Shown one piece after another: positions 6,282 through 7,646 of a stretch of DNA of 7,646 nucleotides. The translations under genes were made by a program, and so were the position numbers. The notes beneath the pieces were generated by a model. The model did no database searches. It was not told the DNA's origin and was given only the letters and a program-made list of their open reading frames with translations. This DNA comes from Promethearchaeota archaeon (GTDB lineage: Archaea > Asgardarchaeota > Lokiarchaeia > Sigyniarchaeales > SOKP01), in the NCBI GenBank assembly GCA_030615145.1, contig JAUWZT010000178.1, positions 1-7,646 of the forward strand. Reading direction: 5' to 3'. Position 1 is the first letter of the stretch. Each line of letters begins with the position of its first letter.

Positions 6282-7169
6282 ATGGAATTTAATTTTGAAG
6301 AAAAATTGTTTAAAAAAGTACCTCCCATTGTTTTAAAAGAATTTCAAGAATTTCAAGAAGCACATCATTTTAAAAGTCTCGAGTTTAGGGGATATCAATG
6401 GAAATATTACTTTGAAGGAACTGGAGGTAAAATAATTTTATCACTCACAGGTGGAATGAGATCTCCTTTTTTTGGTTTTAAGATTATTACTGAGTTAGAG
6501 AGATATTTTAAGGTTTTAGCTCCTGCATATCCAAGAATAAAAACTATGGATGGATTAGTTGATGGGATTCAAGCTATTCTCCAAAAAGAAAACATAAAAC
6601 AATGTAAAATATGGGGAACTTCATTTGGAGGCGTATTAGCACAATGCATTTTGCATAAATTTAACGAAATGGTTGATAGAATTATTATTGGAAACACAGG
6701 AACAACAATTAACAATGAAGATATAGTCAATAAAAAAGTCAAGTCGATGAAAAAAGCAATAAGAATTCTATCATTGCTACCTTCATTCATAATTAGACTA
6801 GTGATTAGTAAAAGCTTATTGAAGTTATTGAACTGCCCAGAAGAAGAAAAAGTTCTATATAAAACTTTGCTAAAAAATGCTGTTGCAAAACGCATTTTTG
6901 ATAAACCTGATATATTATGCCACTTCAAATGTTTGAAGGATTTTTTTCAAAATTATCGCTTCTCTGCTTCAGATTTGAGTAAATGGTCTGGTAAAATTTT
7001 AATTATTGAGTCTGATGATGATACAGCAGTGGGTGAAGAATCTTCAGACAGATTAAGAAAAGTTTATCCCCAAGCAGAACATTATTTATTTCATGAGGCT
7101 GGTCATATGCCCGTTCTTTCTCGTAAGAAAGAGTATTATTCGGTTATTAAGAAATTTCTTGGTATATAA
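6282..7169 (+). CDS. Alpha/beta-fold hydrolase
   Basis: Soluble alpha/beta hydrolase of 295 residues, probably an esterase, lipase or peptidase-like enzyme; substrate unknown. The catalytic layout is complete: oxyanion-hole region LTGGMRS at 55-61, nucleophile elbow GTSFGG at 112-117 (Ser114), acid in ESDDDTAV at 243-250 (one of Asp245-247) and His275 in EAGHMP. A lid or cap region lies between about 145 and 225 and contains a hydrophobic patch (RILSLLPSFIIRLVI) that could touch lipid or a hydrophobic substrate. Overall order, including the YP before the second helix and the short DGxxxxL-type helix, recalls the maspardin (SPG21) branch of the superfamily, but this is an impression. The start is supported by AGGTG 5 bases upstream. 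The gene is poor in CpG (about 9 in 888 bases) compared with its neighbours. A 9-base tandem duplication near 6339-6356 encodes EFQEFQ. Confidence 0.8.
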   Translation: MEFNFEEKLFKKVPPIVLKEFQEFQEAHHFKSLEFRGYQWKYYFEGTGGKIILSLTGGMRSPFFGFKIITELERYFKVLAPAYPRIKTMDGLVDGIQAILQKENIKQCKIWGTSFGGVLAQCILHKFNEMVDRIIIGNTGTTINNEDIVNKKVKSMKKAIRILSLLPSFIIRLVISKSLLKLLNCPEEEKVLYKTLLKNAVAKRIFDKPDILCHFKCLKDFFQNYRFSASDLSKWSGKILIIESDDDTAVGEESSDRLRKVYPQAEHYLFHEAGHMPVLSRKKEYYSVIKKFLGI

Positions 7170-7177
7170 TAAATTCA

Positions 7178-7189
7178 AGTTATATAACT
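7178..7189 (+). promoter_or_regulatory. 12-bp palindrome overlapping a TATA-like element
   Basis: AGTTATATAACT is a perfect 12-base palindrome containing TTATATAA. It lies 9 bases after the hydrolase stop and about 63 bases before the ATG at 7247. As a TATA box it would start transcription near 7205-7213, leaving a leader of about 35-40 bases with the Shine-Dalgarno at 7235. Its symmetry would also suit a dimeric repressor, which is speculation. Confidence 0.35.
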
Positions 7190-7234
7190 CTAATATTTTT
7201 GAAGATTTTTGATTTATTTAATAAGAATTTTAAA

Positions 7235-7240
7235 GAGGTG
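7235..7240 (+). promoter_or_regulatory. Strong Shine-Dalgarno that sets the start at 7247
   Basis: GAGGTG, 6 bases before the ATG at 7247, is the best Shine-Dalgarno match in the window with a start codon at proper distance. It decides between this ATG and an upstream in-frame TTG at 7199, which has no such site and would lie upstream of the predicted transcription start. Confidence 0.7.
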
Positions 7241-7246
7241 TTTAGA

Positions 7247-7504
7247 ATGGTAAGAATAAGCGGAGGAAATGGCTCTTCTTTTGAAGACGCTATTATAATT
7301 TCAGATTGTAGTAATATCGAAGGCGTAGATCAGGAATACATTGAAGTTCGAAAAAGGTTCGGTAATTATCAATTAATTAGGCAGAGTTTACAAGACAAAA
7401 GTGGAAGAATGTACGATGTCTTGGAATTGAAATTGGAAGATGGTCGAGAAATTACTTTCTATTTCGATATTACAGATTTTTTCGGAAAGGGGTTTGAATT
7501 TTAA
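7247..7504 (+). CDS. Small conserved protein of unknown function
   Basis: 85-residue soluble protein without signal peptide, membrane helix or cysteine-rich motif (a single Cys). It opens with a glycine/serine-rich loop (ISGGNGSSFEDAIII), then EGVDQEYIEVRKRFG, a central beta-rich part with SGRMYDVLELKLEDGREITFYFDI, and ends DFFGKGFEF. The pattern GG-x-GSS-x-E-x-A-III ... EGV-x-x-EY ... MYDVLE-x-x-L-x-DG ... YFDITDFFGK recalls a family of small uncharacterised proteins in bacteria and archaea, from memory and without a search. The start at 7247 is chosen for its Shine-Dalgarno; reading from the TTG at 7199 would add 16 residues that do not look like part of the fold. It appears to be transcribed alone. 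No function is proposed. Confidence 0.75.
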   Translation: MVRISGGNGSSFEDAIIISDCSNIEGVDQEYIEVRKRFGNYQLIRQSLQDKSGRMYDVLELKLEDGREITFYFDITDFFGKGFEF

Positions 7505-7646
7505 TATAAAGCAAAAAAATTATTACCATATTTTCAGAATATCCCTTATTAATTCAAAAATATACTAAACATTTTAATATTTAAGTGAAGGATAACTTTA
7601 TTAGAATGCTTGATATATTATCTTACATAAGAATATGTTTGTGAGG
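7505..7646. other. Right-edge region without a recognisable gene
   Basis: 142 AT-rich bases. The only plus-strand ATG with some context (7606) opens a 12-codon frame that stops at 7642-7644. A weak hairpin ATATTTTCAGAATAT occurs shortly after the last gene. The last bases, GTGAGG, could be the Shine-Dalgarno of a gene starting just outside the window. No tRNA or other RNA gene is visible. Confidence 0.4.

Noticed and set aside
6339..6356. 9-base tandem duplication GAATTTCAA x2
   Set aside because: It is an in-frame coding micro-repeat (EFQEFQ) in the hydrolase, not an independent repeat element.
6569..6928. 119-codon open frame on the minus strand inside the alpha/beta hydrolase
   Set aside because: Antisense to the nucleophile-elbow region; hydrophobic stretches are mirror effects of the sense codons, and no ribosome site or motif supports it.
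7199..7246. Upstream TTG start for the small conserved protein
   Set aside because: No Shine-Dalgarno at 7199, the predicted transcript start lies downstream of it, and the ATG at 7247 has GAGGTG at 6 bases.
7606..7644. 12-codon plus-strand frame (MLDILSYIRICL)
   Set aside because: Very short, with GAAGG about 14 bases upstream, too far for a good ribosome site, and no recognisable peptide.
7601..7645. Possible 3' end of a minus-strand gene at the right edge (14 codons then TAA)
   Set aside because: Too short to judge, with no motif or composition signal; open by chance is likely.

Overview
The window looks like a piece of an AT-rich archaeal genome (roughly 30% GC by eye), most likely from an Asgard (Lokiarchaeia-like) archaeon. 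The strongest pointer is a minus-strand gene (2956-4479) that joins an Arf/Rag-type GTPase core to an N-terminal longin-like region and a C-terminal roadblock-like region, a 'eukaryotic signature' architecture. An archaeosortase, a stand-alone MtrH-type methyltransferase, a methanogenesis-marker-2-like AIR synthase relative, TATA-type promoters close to start codons, and a poly-T terminator all agree with Archaea. The lineage is inferred from gene content only, because the window has no rRNA or other marker gene.

Layout: 1-894 (+) is the 3' part of an archaeosortase whose frame is open through the left edge. 939-1841 (+) is MtrH-like, and 1944-2840 (+) is an amidohydrolase-2 family metal hydrolase ending in a T14 terminator. 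2956-4479 (-) is the longin/GTPase/roadblock protein, convergent with the amidohydrolase. 4557-5513 (+) is the AIR synthase-related protein, sharing a 77-bp divergent promoter region with the GTPase gene. 5638-6198 (+) is a LOG-like (TIGR00725-type) Rossmann protein, 6282-7169 (+) an alpha/beta hydrolase, and 7247-7504 (+) a small conserved protein of unknown function. 7505-7646 shows no gene. No intergenic gap exceeds 150 bases, and I see no tRNA, rRNA, CRISPR array, insertion sequence or long repeat.

How the genes fit together: spacing and separate TATA-like elements suggest mostly single-gene transcripts rather than one operon. MtrH-like (methyl transfer to a tetrahydropterin), the amidohydrolase and the marker-2-like protein could belong to one-carbon or cofactor metabolism, but that link is inference. 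The GTPase protein is a likely signalling or membrane-associated switch, and the archaeosortase would process surface proteins encoded elsewhere.

The most notable observation is at the 3' end of the GTPase gene. Right after its stop codon, in the +1 frame, lie 15 codons encoding a half zinc-ribbon (CEKCGNQL) with gene-like base composition, ending exactly where the very AT-rich spacer begins. This suggests a frameshift, either a sequencing/assembly indel, a real mutation or programmed frameshifting, that hides the true C-terminus.
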